Below, in pieces: positions 54,061-62,746 of a stretch of 64,000 bases of DNA. The position numbers and the translations under genes are program-made. The stretch lies in the NCBI GenBank assembly GCA_036381515.1, contig DASVCR010000103.1, forward strand, positions 19,229 through 83,228, given 5' to 3'. Each line of letters opens with the position of its first letter. Position 1 is the stretch's first letter. The stretch is from ZC4RG20 sp036381515. GTDB lineage: Bacteria; Pseudomonadota; Gammaproteobacteria; Steroidobacterales; Rariloculaceae. Under the pieces are notes generated by a model. That model did no database searches, was not told the origin of the DNA, and saw only the letters and a list, made by a program, of their open reading frames with translations.

Positions 54061-55338
54061 TCAGCGAAACACTTCGTCCGCGGCGCAGCGCAGCGCTCCG
54101 CTTTCCGCGTCGACGCAAACGTCCACCTCGAAGCCGTAGGCCTGCGGACCGGGATCGACGATGGCGAGCCTGGCGACCGCGATTTGTCCCGCGATCATTG
54201 CGCGGTCGACCGCGGCGCCGGGCGGCAGATACTGCGCGGGCGCGAACACGCGGCTGCCGAGCGTGCTTTCCCATCGATCCTTGATCCGCACTTGAACGTG
54301 CGGCAGCGGAATCGGACTCGGGCCCTTGTTGCGGATGCGGGCCGCGATCGTGAGCCGGTTATCGGCGTTATCGCTCGGCTGCGTCACCGCGTCCCAATCG
54401 ATGACGATCTCGTACTGGTCGAGGTTCCAATGCGGCGCGATCTCGACGCCGAGCATCGCGTACGCGTGACGAAGGGCGGGCCCGACGACGTCGAGCACCG
54501 CGAGGTCGTTGCGATAGTGATGCAGGACCTGCACCGCGAGGAGGACGGTGGCGGCGATCGAGCCGACGCCCCATGTCCAGGTCGGGACGCGTTTTCGTGC
54601 GGCGTCGTCGACGACGACCCAGGCCGGCGCGGCCGCGCCGCGCGTGTCGTCGCTCGCGTTCTGCGCGGCGGCCTTCGCATCGGCGGGGGGCGGTCCGGCT
54701 GCGGCCGCTCCGCCGAGCCCGTTCTTCTCGAGGAGCGCGCCCGCCGGCAGCGCGGTGCCCGGCGCGTCGCCCTTTGCGCCGTCGCGGGCGTCCGCGTCGT
54801 CCGACGCGGCGCTCGCGGCAAGCTCGGCGATCACGCCCGCGAGCGAAATGTCACCGACGGTGAAATCTTTCTCTTCCTCGGCAACTTTCTTCGCCGCGCG
54901 CGCCCGACGGGTTTGCGCCTTGGCAACGGCCGCGGCGACCGACGGCGGGGCGCCGTTCGGCCGCGGACGCTCGCCGGTGTCGCGGCTCACGCCGTCCGAC
55001 GCGTGTGCGGCCGCCTGCGACGCCGCCGTGTCGCTCGCGGCGCCGTCCGCCGCGAGCGGAGGCAGCGGCGCGCGTGGTGGTGCGAGGGCGGGTTCGGGCG
55101 CGCCTGCTGCGACCGCGGGCTCTGGCGCGCCCGTCGCGGCCGCAGGCTGCGAAGTGCTTGCCGCGACCGCCTCTTCCCGCATGGCGGCGACCTTTCGCCG
55201 CGCGCGCCGTCGGAGCTCGTGGTAGGCGTTGAACACGCGGGCGCACCGGCCGCACCGCACCTGCCCGTTCGCCTTGCGCAGGGCTTCGGCGGTGATGCGG
55301 AACGTCGTCTCGCAATCCGGACAGCGCGTGAACAGCAT
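54061..55338 (-). CDS. DUF3426/zinc-ribbon membrane protein
   Basis: 425-residue protein. The N-terminal zinc ribbon is CPDCETTFRITAEALRKANG followed by CGRCARVFNAY, as in MJ0042/zinc-ribbon proteins. A long Ala/Pro-rich disordered region (about 55-260) precedes one membrane segment (WGVGSIAATVLLAVQVLHHY, about 265-285) and the DUF3426 domain with RIRNKGPSPIPLPHVQV. The function is unknown; it is conserved beside prmA and fis in gammaproteobacteria. The gene ends 317 bases before fis. Confidence 0.87.
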   Translation of the reverse strand: MLFTRCPDCETTFRITAEALRKANGQVRCGRCARVFNAYHELRRRARRKVAAMREEAVAASTSQPAAATGAPEPAVAAGAPEPALAPPRAPLPPLAADGAASDTAASQAAAHASDGVSRDTGERPRPNGAPPSVAAAVAKAQTRRARAAKKVAEEEKDFTVGDISLAGVIAELAASAASDDADARDGAKGDAPGTALPAGALLEKNGLGGAAAAGPPPADAKAAAQNASDDTRGAAAPAWVVVDDAARKRVPTWTWGVGSIAATVLLAVQVLHHYRNDLAVLDVVGPALRHAYAMLGVEIAPHWNLDQYEIVIDWDAVTQPSDNADNRLTIAARIRNKGPSPIPLPHVQVRIKDRWESTLGSRVFAPAQYLPPGAAVDRAMIAGQIAVARLAIVDPGPQAYGFEVDVCVDAESGALRCAADEVFR

Positions 55339-55419
55339 CGCAGTTCCCGGGCATCGAGCCCCGGCGAATTCTATAGTGAAACGCGGGCGGCCGCGGGGAG
55401 CGCGTCGCGTTTGCGCCGA

Positions 55420-56289
55420 TCAGATCGTCGCACGCTTGCGCGCATCGAGCCGGATCCAGCCGTCCCGCTCGGCGCCGCCTTCGAGCTCGAAGCCCGCGGC
55501 CGCGTACGCCTGCTCGAGATCGGGTCGCTGCGCGACGAGCACGCCGCTCAGGATTGCGCGGCCGCCGGTCACGAGCCGCGCATGGAACAGCGTCGCGAGC
55601 TCGAGCAGCGGGCGGGCGAGGATGTTCGCGAGGACGACATCGAACCGAACGGCGGGCAGGGCGTCGGTCGGACCGACCCAGAGTCTGTCCTCGAGGCCGT
55701 TCAGCGCCGCGTTGGCCCGAGCTGCGGTGACCGCCTGCGGGTCGTTGTCGACGGCGAACGCGCGCACGGCGCCGAGCTCGAGCGCGGCGAGCGCGAGGAT
55801 GCCGGATCCGCAGCCGTAGTCGAGCACGACCGTGCACGGCTCGAGCGAGGACGCGATCCAGTCGAGGCAGAGCGACGTCGTCGGATGCTCGCCGGTGCCG
55901 AAAGCGACGCCGCGGTGCAGACGCAGCACCGACGCGCCGTCGTCGGGCACCGCATCGTCGGACGAGACGACCCAGAGCCTGCCGCCGATCGAGAGCGGCG
56001 CGAAGCGGCCGGGCGCGGGATCGGGATCCGTGAGCGGCTCGACGCGCACGTCGGCTCCGGCCGCGTCGCGCACGATGCGCCGCACGCGGTCGAGATCGGC
56101 GTCGGCCGCGAACAGCGCCTTGATCGAGACCTCCGGCCACAGCGGCGTCTCGCCCGGCAGCGGCTCGAAGAGCGGCGTCTCGGCCGCGTCCTCGAGCGCG
56201 ATCGACGCGGCGCCGGCGAGCTCGAGCAGCCCTTCGATCTCGGCGACCCGGTCCCGAGGAACGCGCGTGATCAGCTGCTGCCAGGCCAC
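55420..56289 (-). CDS. prmA: Ribosomal protein L11 methyltransferase
   Basis: 289-residue SAM enzyme that trimethylates L11. FGTGEHPTTSLCLDWI and VLDYGCGSGILALAAL form the SAM-binding core, and VLANILARPLLEL is motif IV. Start MAWQQLITRVPRDRVAE lies four bases after accC, so the two are co-transcribed. In the usual order it is followed by the zinc-ribbon gene, as here. Confidence 0.94.
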   Translation of the reverse strand: MAWQQLITRVPRDRVAEIEGLLELAGAASIALEDAAETPLFEPLPGETPLWPEVSIKALFAADADLDRVRRIVRDAAGADVRVEPLTDPDPAPGRFAPLSIGGRLWVVSSDDAVPDDGASVLRLHRGVAFGTGEHPTTSLCLDWIASSLEPCTVVLDYGCGSGILALAALELGAVRAFAVDNDPQAVTAARANAALNGLEDRLWVGPTDALPAVRFDVVLANILARPLLELATLFHARLVTGGRAILSGVLVAQRPDLEQAYAAAGFELEGGAERDGWIRLDARKRATI

Positions 56290-56293
56290 GGCT

Positions 56294-57661
56294 TCACTTG
56301 AGACCGAGACGCTTTTCCAGGTAGTGGATATCCGTTCCGCCCGCCTTGAACGTAGCGTGCTGAAAAATTTCCTCGTGCAGCGCGATGTTCGTGCGGATGC
56401 CGTCGACGACGATCTCGTTCAGCGCGGTCGTCATTCGCGCGATCGCGGACGCCCGGTTTTCTCCGTGCGCGATGATCTTCGCGATCAGCGAGTCGTAGTG
56501 GGGCGGGACCGCGTAGCCGCTATACAGGTGGCTGTCGACGCGAATGCCGGGACCGCCCGGCGCGTGCCACAGCGTCACCGTTCCGGGCGAAGGCATGAAC
56601 GTCGTCGGGTCCTCCGCGTTGATGCGGCACTCGATCGCGTGACCGCGCCATTCGATGTCCTCTTGCCTGAACGGCAGCGGCTCGCCCGCGGCGATCCTGA
56701 GCTGCGCCTTCACGATGTCGATGCCGGTGACCATCTCGGTGACGGGATGTTCGACCTGCACGCGCGTGTTCATCTCGATGAAGTAGAACTCGCCGTCCTG
56801 ATATAGGAACTCGAACGTGCCGGCGCCGCGGTAGCCGATCCGCTTGCAGGCCTCGACGCAGAGCGCGCCCATCCGTTCGCGCTGCTCGGGCGTGATGCCG
56901 GGCGCGGGGGCCTCCTCGATGACCTTCTGGTGCCGGCGCTGCATCGAGCAGTCCCGCTCGCCGAGGTGCACGGCGTTGCCCTTGCCGTCGGCGAGCACCT
57001 GGAACTCGATGTGCCGCGGATGGTCGAGGAACTTCTCCATGTAGACCTGATCGTTGCCGAACGCGGAGCGCGCCTCGTTGCGCGTGATCGATATCGCGTT
57101 CAGCAACGCGGCCTCGCTGTGCACGACGCGCATGCCACGCCCGCCGCCTCCGCCCGAGGCCTTGATGATCACCGGGTAGCCGAGCGAGCGGGCGAGGCGC
57201 ATGTTCTGCTCGGCGTTGTCGCCGAGCGGTCCGTCGGATCCCGGCACGCACGGGATGCCGGACTCGCGCATCGCGCGGATCGCCGACACCTTGTCGCCCA
57301 TCAGCCTGATCGTCTCCGGGCGCGGGCCGATGAACACGAAGCCGCTTTCCTCGACGCGCTCGGCAAAGTCCGCGTTCTCGGCGAGGAAGCCGTAGCCCGG
57401 GTGGATCGCGACGGAGTCGGTGACCTCGGCCGCGGCGATGATCGCCGGCATGTTCAGGTAGCTTTGCTGCGACGGCGGCGGACCGATGCAGACCGTCTCG
57501 TCGGCGAGCAGCACGTGCTTCAGCGACGTGTCGGCCGTCGAGTGGACGGCGACGGTCTTGATGCCGAGCTCGCGGCACGCGCGATAGACGCGCAGCGCGA
57601 TCTCGCCGCGGTTCGCGATCAGGACCTTCTCGAGCACTGGGCCGCTTCCGCTTTGTGTCAT
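56294..57661 (-). CDS. accC: Biotin carboxylase subunit of acetyl-CoA carboxylase
   Basis: 455-residue ATP-grasp carboxylase that carboxylates biotin on AccB. The N-terminus is VLEKVLIANRGEIALRVYRA; this could start at GTG 57637, as most family members do, instead of ATG 57661. ATP loop KASGGGGGRGMRVVHSE and FEFLYQDGEFYFIEMNTRVQ with the catalytic Glu/Asn residues are present. Separated by 115 bases from accB and close to prmA. Confidence 0.95.
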   Translation of the reverse strand: MTQSGSGPVLEKVLIANRGEIALRVYRACRELGIKTVAVHSTADTSLKHVLLADETVCIGPPPSQQSYLNMPAIIAAAEVTDSVAIHPGYGFLAENADFAERVEESGFVFIGPRPETIRLMGDKVSAIRAMRESGIPCVPGSDGPLGDNAEQNMRLARSLGYPVIIKASGGGGGRGMRVVHSEAALLNAISITRNEARSAFGNDQVYMEKFLDHPRHIEFQVLADGKGNAVHLGERDCSMQRRHQKVIEEAPAPGITPEQRERMGALCVEACKRIGYRGAGTFEFLYQDGEFYFIEMNTRVQVEHPVTEMVTGIDIVKAQLRIAAGEPLPFRQEDIEWRGHAIECRINAEDPTTFMPSPGTVTLWHAPGGPGIRVDSHLYSGYAVPPHYDSLIAKIIAHGENRASAIARMTTALNEIVVDGIRTNIALHEEIFQHATFKAGGTDIHYLEKRLGLK

Positions 57662-57776
57662 GGCTCGTGAGGCGGCATCGCGTGCACGGGCGCGCCGGCG
57701 CGCCGGGACGCGTCTCGCGAGGCAGGTGCCGCGAAAGGCAGGAACTTCGCGCGGGTCATCGCGGTGACGGCTGCGC

Positions 57777-58229
57777 TCAGACTTCGATCACGAAGAGCGG
57801 CTGGCCGAATTCGACCGGATCGCCGTTCTCGACGAGGATGCTGACGACCTTGCCGGCGACCTCCGCCTCGATCTGGTTCATCATCTTCATTGCTTCGATG
57901 ATGCAGAGCGTGTCGCCGACCTGGACCCGCGAGCCGATCTCGACGAACGGCTTCGCGCCCGGGCTCGGGGCCGCGTAGAACGTGCCGACCATCGGCGCGG
58001 TGACCTGATGGCCTTTCGGGGTAGGCTCCGCCGGCGGCTCGCTCTTCTGCTCCGGCTGCTGCGGCGGCGGCTGTGGCGCGTAATACTGTTGCGGAGGCGC
58101 AAAGCTCATCATGCCCGGGTTCGGATAGCGGCTGATCCGCACCGACTCCTCGCCCTCCGAGATCTCGATCTCGGAGATGCCGGATTCCTCGAGCAGCTCG
58201 ATCAGCTTCTTGACCTTGCGAATATCCAC
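57777..58229 (-). CDS. accB: Biotin carboxyl carrier protein
   Basis: 150-residue carrier from GTG 58229, whose codon overlaps the stop of aroQ (TAGTG). The N-terminus MDIRKVKKLIELLEESGISE, a Pro/Gln-rich thumb linker (about 45-70) and the biotin site IIEAMKMMNQIEAEVAGK with Lys near 115 are standard. It carries biotin between AccC and the carboxyltransferase. Start has a GGAGA ribosome site. Confidence 0.95.
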   Translation of the reverse strand: MDIRKVKKLIELLEESGISEIEISEGEESVRISRYPNPGMMSFAPPQQYYAPQPPPQQPEQKSEPPAEPTPKGHQVTAPMVGTFYAAPSPGAKPFVEIGSRVQVGDTLCIIEAMKMMNQIEAEVAGKVVSILVENGDPVEFGQPLFVIEV

Positions 58230-58678
58230 TATGTCTCCTCTCGAGCGAGGTACCGATCGGCGGCGGTCAGCGCGAGCTCGTAGCTCACGACGCCGAACCC
58301 GGCGATCGTGCCTACGGCGATGTCCGAGAAGTACGAGGACCTTCGAAACGGCTCGCGCGCGGCGACGTTCGATAAATGAAGCTCGATGAACGGAATCTGG
58401 ACCGCGAGCAGCGCGTCGCGGAGCGCCACGCTCGTGTGCGTGAACGCCGCCGGATTGAACAGAATGAAGTCGACCTGCTCGCCGCGCGCCGCGTGAATGC
58501 GCCGAATCAGCTCGTGCTCCGCATCGCTCTGAAACGCGTCGAGCGAATGCCCGGCCGCCTGCGCGAGGCTCTTGAGCCTCGCCTCGATGTCCGCGAGCGT
58601 CGTCCGTCCATAGAGCTCCGGCTCCCGGGTGCCGAGCAGGCCGAGATTGGGACCGTTCAACAGCAGCAGTCGCGCCAT
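58229..58678 (-). CDS. aroQ: Type II 3-dehydroquinate dehydratase
   Basis: 149-residue enzyme of the shikimate pathway, ATG 58678. LLLLNGPNLGLLGTREPELYG has the catalytic Asn-Tyr region, NPAAFTHTSVALRDAL the substrate loop, and IELHLSNVAAREPFRRSSYF the Glu/His/Ser/Arg lid. Its TAG overlaps the accB GTG, so it starts the aroQ-accB-accC-prmA unit. Confidence 0.94.
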   Translation of the reverse strand: MARLLLLNGPNLGLLGTREPELYGRTTLADIEARLKSLAQAAGHSLDAFQSDAEHELIRRIHAARGEQVDFILFNPAAFTHTSVALRDALLAVQIPFIELHLSNVAAREPFRRSSYFSDIAVGTIAGFGVVSYELALTAADRYLAREET

Positions 58679-58754
58679 CGGGTCGTTCCGCCAAATAACG
58701 GGCAAGTTTACTCGTTTTCGGCGAAGTTGGCGGCGTTTTTTGGCGAGTTCGTGC

Positions 58755-59378
58755 CTACATCACGCCCGCGATGCGGGCGCGCGCGGCTTCGACGCTGAGC
58801 CGGCCGGCCTCGAGATCGGCGAGCACGGCCGCGAAATGATCGAGCTGCTCCTGATGCAGCTCGCCGGTGCGCACGCCGAGCGTCCGGCCGGTGCCGTCCG
58901 TGAAGATCGTGAACGGCAGCGCATAGAACTCGACCCCGAAGGCCGCCGCGGCGGTCACCGCCTCGGTACGGCCGATCAGGATCGGATAGTCGATCCCCAT
59001 CTCCTCGACGAATGGCCGGGCCTCGTCGACGGTGTTGACCGCGATGCCGACGATGGTCAGGTCCGGGTTCGCGTCCTGGAAAGCGACCAGCATCGGAATT
59101 TCCTTCCGGCACGGCCCGCACCACGTCGCCCAGAAGTTGATGATCAGCGGGCGGCCGGGCCAGCTGCGGATCGACTGCTGCTCGCCGTCGAGGTTCGCGA
59201 GGGAGAACTCGGGCAGCTCGTCGGGCAGCGCGGGTGCCGCCGTCTGGGCGACCGGCGGTGCGTCAACGGGCGCGCGGTCGAGCGTGAACCGGTAGGCGAC
59301 GTAGCCGAGCACGGCCGCCGCGCTCAGCGCGAGCGTGATCAGGGTCGGTTTTGCAGCTCTGCCCATATATGCGCGCAT
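58755..59378 (-). CDS. TlpA-type periplasmic thioredoxin
   Basis: 207-residue membrane-anchored thioredoxin-like protein. One N-terminal membrane segment (about residues 12-30), then a TlpA-like domain with INFWATWCGPCRKEIPML (about 85) and YALPFTIFTDGTGR (cis-Pro). ATG 59366 is an alternative start. Faces the periplasm. Located 83 bases after dsbD, from which it probably draws electrons. The partner is not known; cytochrome maturation or general disulfide reduction are both possible. Confidence 0.88.
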   Translation of the reverse strand: MRAYMGRAAKPTLITLALSAAAVLGYVAYRFTLDRAPVDAPPVAQTAAPALPDELPEFSLANLDGEQQSIRSWPGRPLIINFWATWCGPCRKEIPMLVAFQDANPDLTIVGIAVNTVDEARPFVEEMGIDYPILIGRTEAVTAAAAFGVEFYALPFTIFTDGTGRTLGVRTGELHQEQLDHFAAVLADLEAGRLSVEAARARIAGVM

Positions 59379-59461
59379 CGTGCACCGATTCGCGCCGAAT
59401 TTGAAGAGGAAAGGGCGAAAGAGAAGCTTTTTTCGTTCGCCCGGCCGCGTGCCCGCCGCCG

Positions 59462-61771
59462 CTACAGGGCCGCGACGCGCGACACGTGCGCCGCGAACTC
59501 GTCGGCCGGCACGTACCTCACGAGCTCGAACTCGTCGAGCGGCCGGCCCGAGCGGTCGAAGAATGCGATCGTCGGCGCCCCGAAGCTGCCGAAATGCTCG
59601 AGCAGCGCCTTGTCGTCGGCATCGTTCTCCGTGATGTCGACCCTCAGCAGCACGAACGGCTCGAGCGCCGCGACCACGGCCGGGTTCGGGAACGTGTGCT
59701 TCTCCATCTCCTGGCACGACACGCACCAGTCGGCCGTGAAATCGACCATGACCGGCCGCCCGGCCGCGCGCGCGGCCGCGAGCGCGGCCTCGAGGTCCGG
59801 GATCGACTCGACCGGCTGGAACGCGAGGCGCGCCTCCGCGGGCCGGCCCACGGCGCCGCCGAGCGCCGCGCGCGGGATCGGCCGCAGCGGATCCTCGCCG
59901 CCGAGCGTCGCGCCGATCAGGAGCAGTGCGCCGTACAGGCACGCGAGCACGCCGAAGCCCTTCGCGAGGCGCTTGACCGGGGAAGGCTCGGGCGGCAGCG
60001 GCTCGAACGCGCCGAGGAACACGCCGGTCAGGAACACGAGCAGCGCCCAGAGCGCGAGGACGACGCCGCCGGGCAGCACGCGCTCCATCATCCAGATCGC
60101 GAGCCCGAGCATCATCACGCCGAACGCCGCCTTCACCGTGTTCATCCACGGTCCGACCTTCGGCAGCAGCTTGCCTGCGGACGTGCCGACCACGAGGAGC
60201 GGCGCGCCCATCCCGAGGCTCAGCGCGAAGAGCGCGCCGGCGCCCCGCGCGACGTCGCCGCTCTGGCCGATGACCGCGAGCGCCGCGACGAGCGGCGGCG
60301 CGACGCAGGTCGTCACGATCAGCGCGGACAACGCGCCCATCACGGCGGTGCCGGCGAACGTGCCGGCCTTCTGCCGGTTCGCGAGCTCGGCGATCCGCGT
60401 CTGCACGGCCGCCGGCATCTGCAGCGTGAAGACGCCGAACATCGACAGCGCGAGCAGCACGAAGAGCCCGGCGAACAGCGTCAGGATCCACGGCTTCTGG
60501 AACATCGCCTGGACCTGCGCGCCGGCGAGCGCCGCGAGCGCGCCGCCCGCCGTGTACGTGACGGCCATGCCGAGGACGTACGACAGCGAGAGCCCGAACG
60601 CGCGCCCCGTCGAGACCTGCGCGCCGTGCCCGGCGATGATGCCCGACAGGATCGGCACCATCGGCAGCACGCACGGCGTGAACGACAGGAGCAGCCCGAG
60701 CCCGAAGAACGTCGCGCCGACGACGAGCCACGAGTCGGACAGGATGACCGCGGCGAGCCGGTCCTGCTCGGAGACCGGCGCGGCGCTTGTGGCGCCTGCG
60801 CCCGCGCCCGAGGTGCCTGCGGCCGGGGCGCCCGACGACGGGCTCGACGCCGTCTCGGCGAATGCGCTCGCCGCCGGCAGCACGAGCGCCATCGTCTGCT
60901 CGGACGGCGGGTAGCAGATGCTGTTCTCGCGGCAGCCCTGGAAGCGGGCGCGAATCTCGACCGGGATCTCGTCGGGGGTCGGACGCGCGAACGGGATCGA
61001 CGCCTCGACGTAGTCGTAGAACACGCGGACGTCGCCGAAATTGTCGTCGTAGTGCGGGACGCCTTCCGGCCATTCCGCTGCGGCGAGCTCGATGTCGCCG
61101 ACGGCCTCGACCTCGAGCTTGTCGCGGTACAGGTAGTAACCGGGCTGGATCTGCCAGCCGACCGTCAGCAGGTTCGGCCCGTCGAAACGCGCGTTCATCA
61201 CGAACGCCTCGTCGACCGGCAGCGGCTCGTCGGACGACACGAGGAACGACGACGCGCCGCGCGCCGACGAGGCCGCGACGCCGGCGGCGGCGGGCGGCAG
61301 GTCGACGCGGCTCGTCCACGTCTGCGGCGGATAGCAGAGCCCGATGTCGGCGCACCCGCGGAGGTCCATCGCGAGCTCGACGGCGTCGACGTCCGCGGAG
61401 CGGCCGTACGGAACCTCGATCGTGAACGCGCCGCGGTAGATCTCCTGCTCGCCGAAGTACTCGTCCGTATGGATCTCGCCCTGCGGGAAGACCGGCGTGC
61501 CGAGACGCACGCCCGGCGTCTCGGTCGCGAAGCCGAATTGCTCGCGGTACAGGTAGTAGCCGTCGACGACGTCGAAGCGGATCAGGAGCCGGTCGTCTTC
61601 GGCGGTGATTCGATATGGATAAGCACGCTCCGGCCGGAGCACCTCCTGGGCATTGGCCGTGCCGCCCGGTGCCGCCGCGGACGGCTGCGGATCGGCCGCG
61701 TCGGGGCTGCAGGCGACGAGCCACGGCGCGCACAGCGCGGCGGCGATCAGGATCGAGCCTAGTCTTCGCAT
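59462..61771 (-). CDS. dsbD: Thiol:disulfide interchange protein DsbD with duplicated N-terminal domain
   Basis: 769-residue transmembrane electron transporter. The signal carries a lipobox-like LVACSPDA. Residues about 30-160 and 165-305 are two copies of the nDsbD domain: YYLYREQF...RGCADIGLCYPPQ and YYLYRDKL...QGCRENSICYPPS, both keeping the Cys pair. The eight-helix core has SFTPCVLPMVPILSG and TTCVAPPLVAAL. The C-terminal thioredoxin domain has DWCVSCQEMEKHTFPN. The standard form has a single N-terminal domain. Start ATG 61771, one base after the cutA stop. Confidence 0.92.
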   Translation of the reverse strand: MRRLGSILIAAALCAPWLVACSPDAADPQPSAAAPGGTANAQEVLRPERAYPYRITAEDDRLLIRFDVVDGYYLYREQFGFATETPGVRLGTPVFPQGEIHTDEYFGEQEIYRGAFTIEVPYGRSADVDAVELAMDLRGCADIGLCYPPQTWTSRVDLPPAAAGVAASSARGASSFLVSSDEPLPVDEAFVMNARFDGPNLLTVGWQIQPGYYLYRDKLEVEAVGDIELAAAEWPEGVPHYDDNFGDVRVFYDYVEASIPFARPTPDEIPVEIRARFQGCRENSICYPPSEQTMALVLPAASAFAETASSPSSGAPAAGTSGAGAGATSAAPVSEQDRLAAVILSDSWLVVGATFFGLGLLLSFTPCVLPMVPILSGIIAGHGAQVSTGRAFGLSLSYVLGMAVTYTAGGALAALAGAQVQAMFQKPWILTLFAGLFVLLALSMFGVFTLQMPAAVQTRIAELANRQKAGTFAGTAVMGALSALIVTTCVAPPLVAALAVIGQSGDVARGAGALFALSLGMGAPLLVVGTSAGKLLPKVGPWMNTVKAAFGVMMLGLAIWMMERVLPGGVVLALWALLVFLTGVFLGAFEPLPPEPSPVKRLAKGFGVLACLYGALLLIGATLGGEDPLRPIPRAALGGAVGRPAEARLAFQPVESIPDLEAALAAARAAGRPVMVDFTADWCVSCQEMEKHTFPNPAVVAALEPFVLLRVDITENDADDKALLEHFGSFGAPTIAFFDRSGRPLDEFELVRYVPADEFAAHVSRVAAL

Positions 61772-61772
61772 G

Positions 61773-62159
61773 TCATTCCGAACCTTTCGCGACCGACTCC
61801 GCGAGCCAGTCGAGGTACGGGGGGAGCCCGCCGTCGACTCGGACCGCGACGACCTCCGGGAGTTCGTAGCCAGAAAGCTCGCGGATCGCGGCCTCGACGG
61901 CAAGATACCGTTCGGCCGTCGTCTTGATCACGAGCAGGCTCTCCTGCTCCTGCACGACGCGGCCCTGCCACCGGTACGTCGATGCGACGCCGCCGAGCGT
62001 GTTCACGCAGGCCGCGAGCCGGCGCTCGACGAGCGCCGATGCGATCCGCTGCGCATCGGCCGCGCCGCCGCAGGTCGTCAGCACGAGCAGCACGCCTCCG
62101 GACGTCGCGCCCGACACCCCGCCCGAGTCCGTCGCGTCCGAAGCTTTCTCCACGCGCAC
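61773..62159 (-). CDS. cutA: CutA-like divalent-cation tolerance protein
   Basis: CutA trimer family: VLLVLTTCGGAADAQRIASA near the N-terminus, ERRLAACVNTLGGVASTYRW in the middle and ELPEVVAVRVDGGLPPYLDW at the end. GTG 62159 gives 128 residues; GTG 62117 gives 114, near the family's usual 107-112, so the start is uncertain. Function in metal tolerance is uncertain in general. Adjacent to dsbD as in E. coli, where cutA and dsbD are neighbours. Confidence 0.85.
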   Translation of the reverse strand: MRVEKASDATDSGGVSGATSGGVLLVLTTCGGAADAQRIASALVERRLAACVNTLGGVASTYRWQGRVVQEQESLLVIKTTAERYLAVEAAIRELSGYELPEVVAVRVDGGLPPYLDWLAESVAKGSE

Positions 62160-62283
62160 CTTGTTCGCCGAGCTCCACCCTAGGACAATGAGCCGTGGAT
62201 CGGGCCGCCGTCGGCTCCGATCCGTCGGTTTGACGCCAGCATAGCTTTCACGGCCCGCCCCTGCCATGTACGGGTTCGCGGCC

Positions 62284-62311
62284 CTTGAATTCTGGCCGAT
62301 GGCCTCTATGA
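62284..62311 (+). promoter_or_regulatory. Candidate heat-shock (sigma-32) promoter of groESL
   Basis: CTTGAA (62284-62289), 13-base spacer and CCTCTATGA (62303-62311), close to the sigma-32 pattern CTTGAAA/CCCCATNT. It immediately precedes the CIRCE element. Confidence 0.5.
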
Positions 62312-62338
62312 TTGGCACTCGACACGGCCGAGTGCTAA
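62312..62338 (+). promoter_or_regulatory. CIRCE operator (HrcA)
   Basis: TTGGCACTC and GAGTGCTAA are separated by nine bases, one mismatch from the CIRCE consensus TTAGCACTC-N9-GAGTGCTAA. HrcA would repress groESL here. hrcA is not in the window. Confidence 0.93.
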
Positions 62339-62396
62339 CAATCGTTTCGAGCCGGCCAAATTCCTTTTCGTTCCAGGTCCTGAAGGGAGACACCCC

Positions 62397-62687
62397 ATGA
62401 AGCTGCGTCCTTTGCACGATCGAGTCGTCATCAAAAGGACTGAGGAAGAGCGCACGTCGCCCGGCGGCATCGTGATTCCGGACACCGCGGCCGAGAAGCC
62501 GATCCGGGGCGAGGTCATCGCCGTCGGGCAGGGCAAGATCCTCGACAACGGCGAGGTCCGCAAGCTCGAGCTGAAGAAGGGCGACAAGGTCCTGTTCGGC
62601 AAGTACTCCGGCACCGAGGTCAAGGTCGACGGCGAAGAGCTCCTGGTCATGCGCGAAGACGACGTGATGGCCGTCATCGAGGGCTGA
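62397..62687 (+). CDS. groS: Co-chaperonin GroES
   Basis: 96-residue lid of GroEL. MKLRPLHDRVVIKRTEEERT at the start, a mobile-loop region SPGGIVIPDTAAEKP and GKYSGTEVKVDGEELLVM are canonical. Ribosome site GAAGGGAG. Heat-shock and HrcA control is likely from the sites upstream. Confidence 0.97.
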   Translation: MKLRPLHDRVVIKRTEEERTSPGGIVIPDTAAEKPIRGEVIAVGQGKILDNGEVRKLELKKGDKVLFGKYSGTEVKVDGEELLVMREDDVMAVIEG

Positions 62688-62746
62688 CACGAATCTCGCC
62701 TCACTCGCATTTCATTCGCCCTCACTCAAGGAACGGAGACTGATTC

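Noticed and set aside
54022..56301. Plus-strand frames of several hundred codons opposite the DUF3426 and prmA genes
   Set aside because: Composition is typical of shadow translation (Arg/Asp/Gly-rich) and the minus-strand proteins have clear family motifs.
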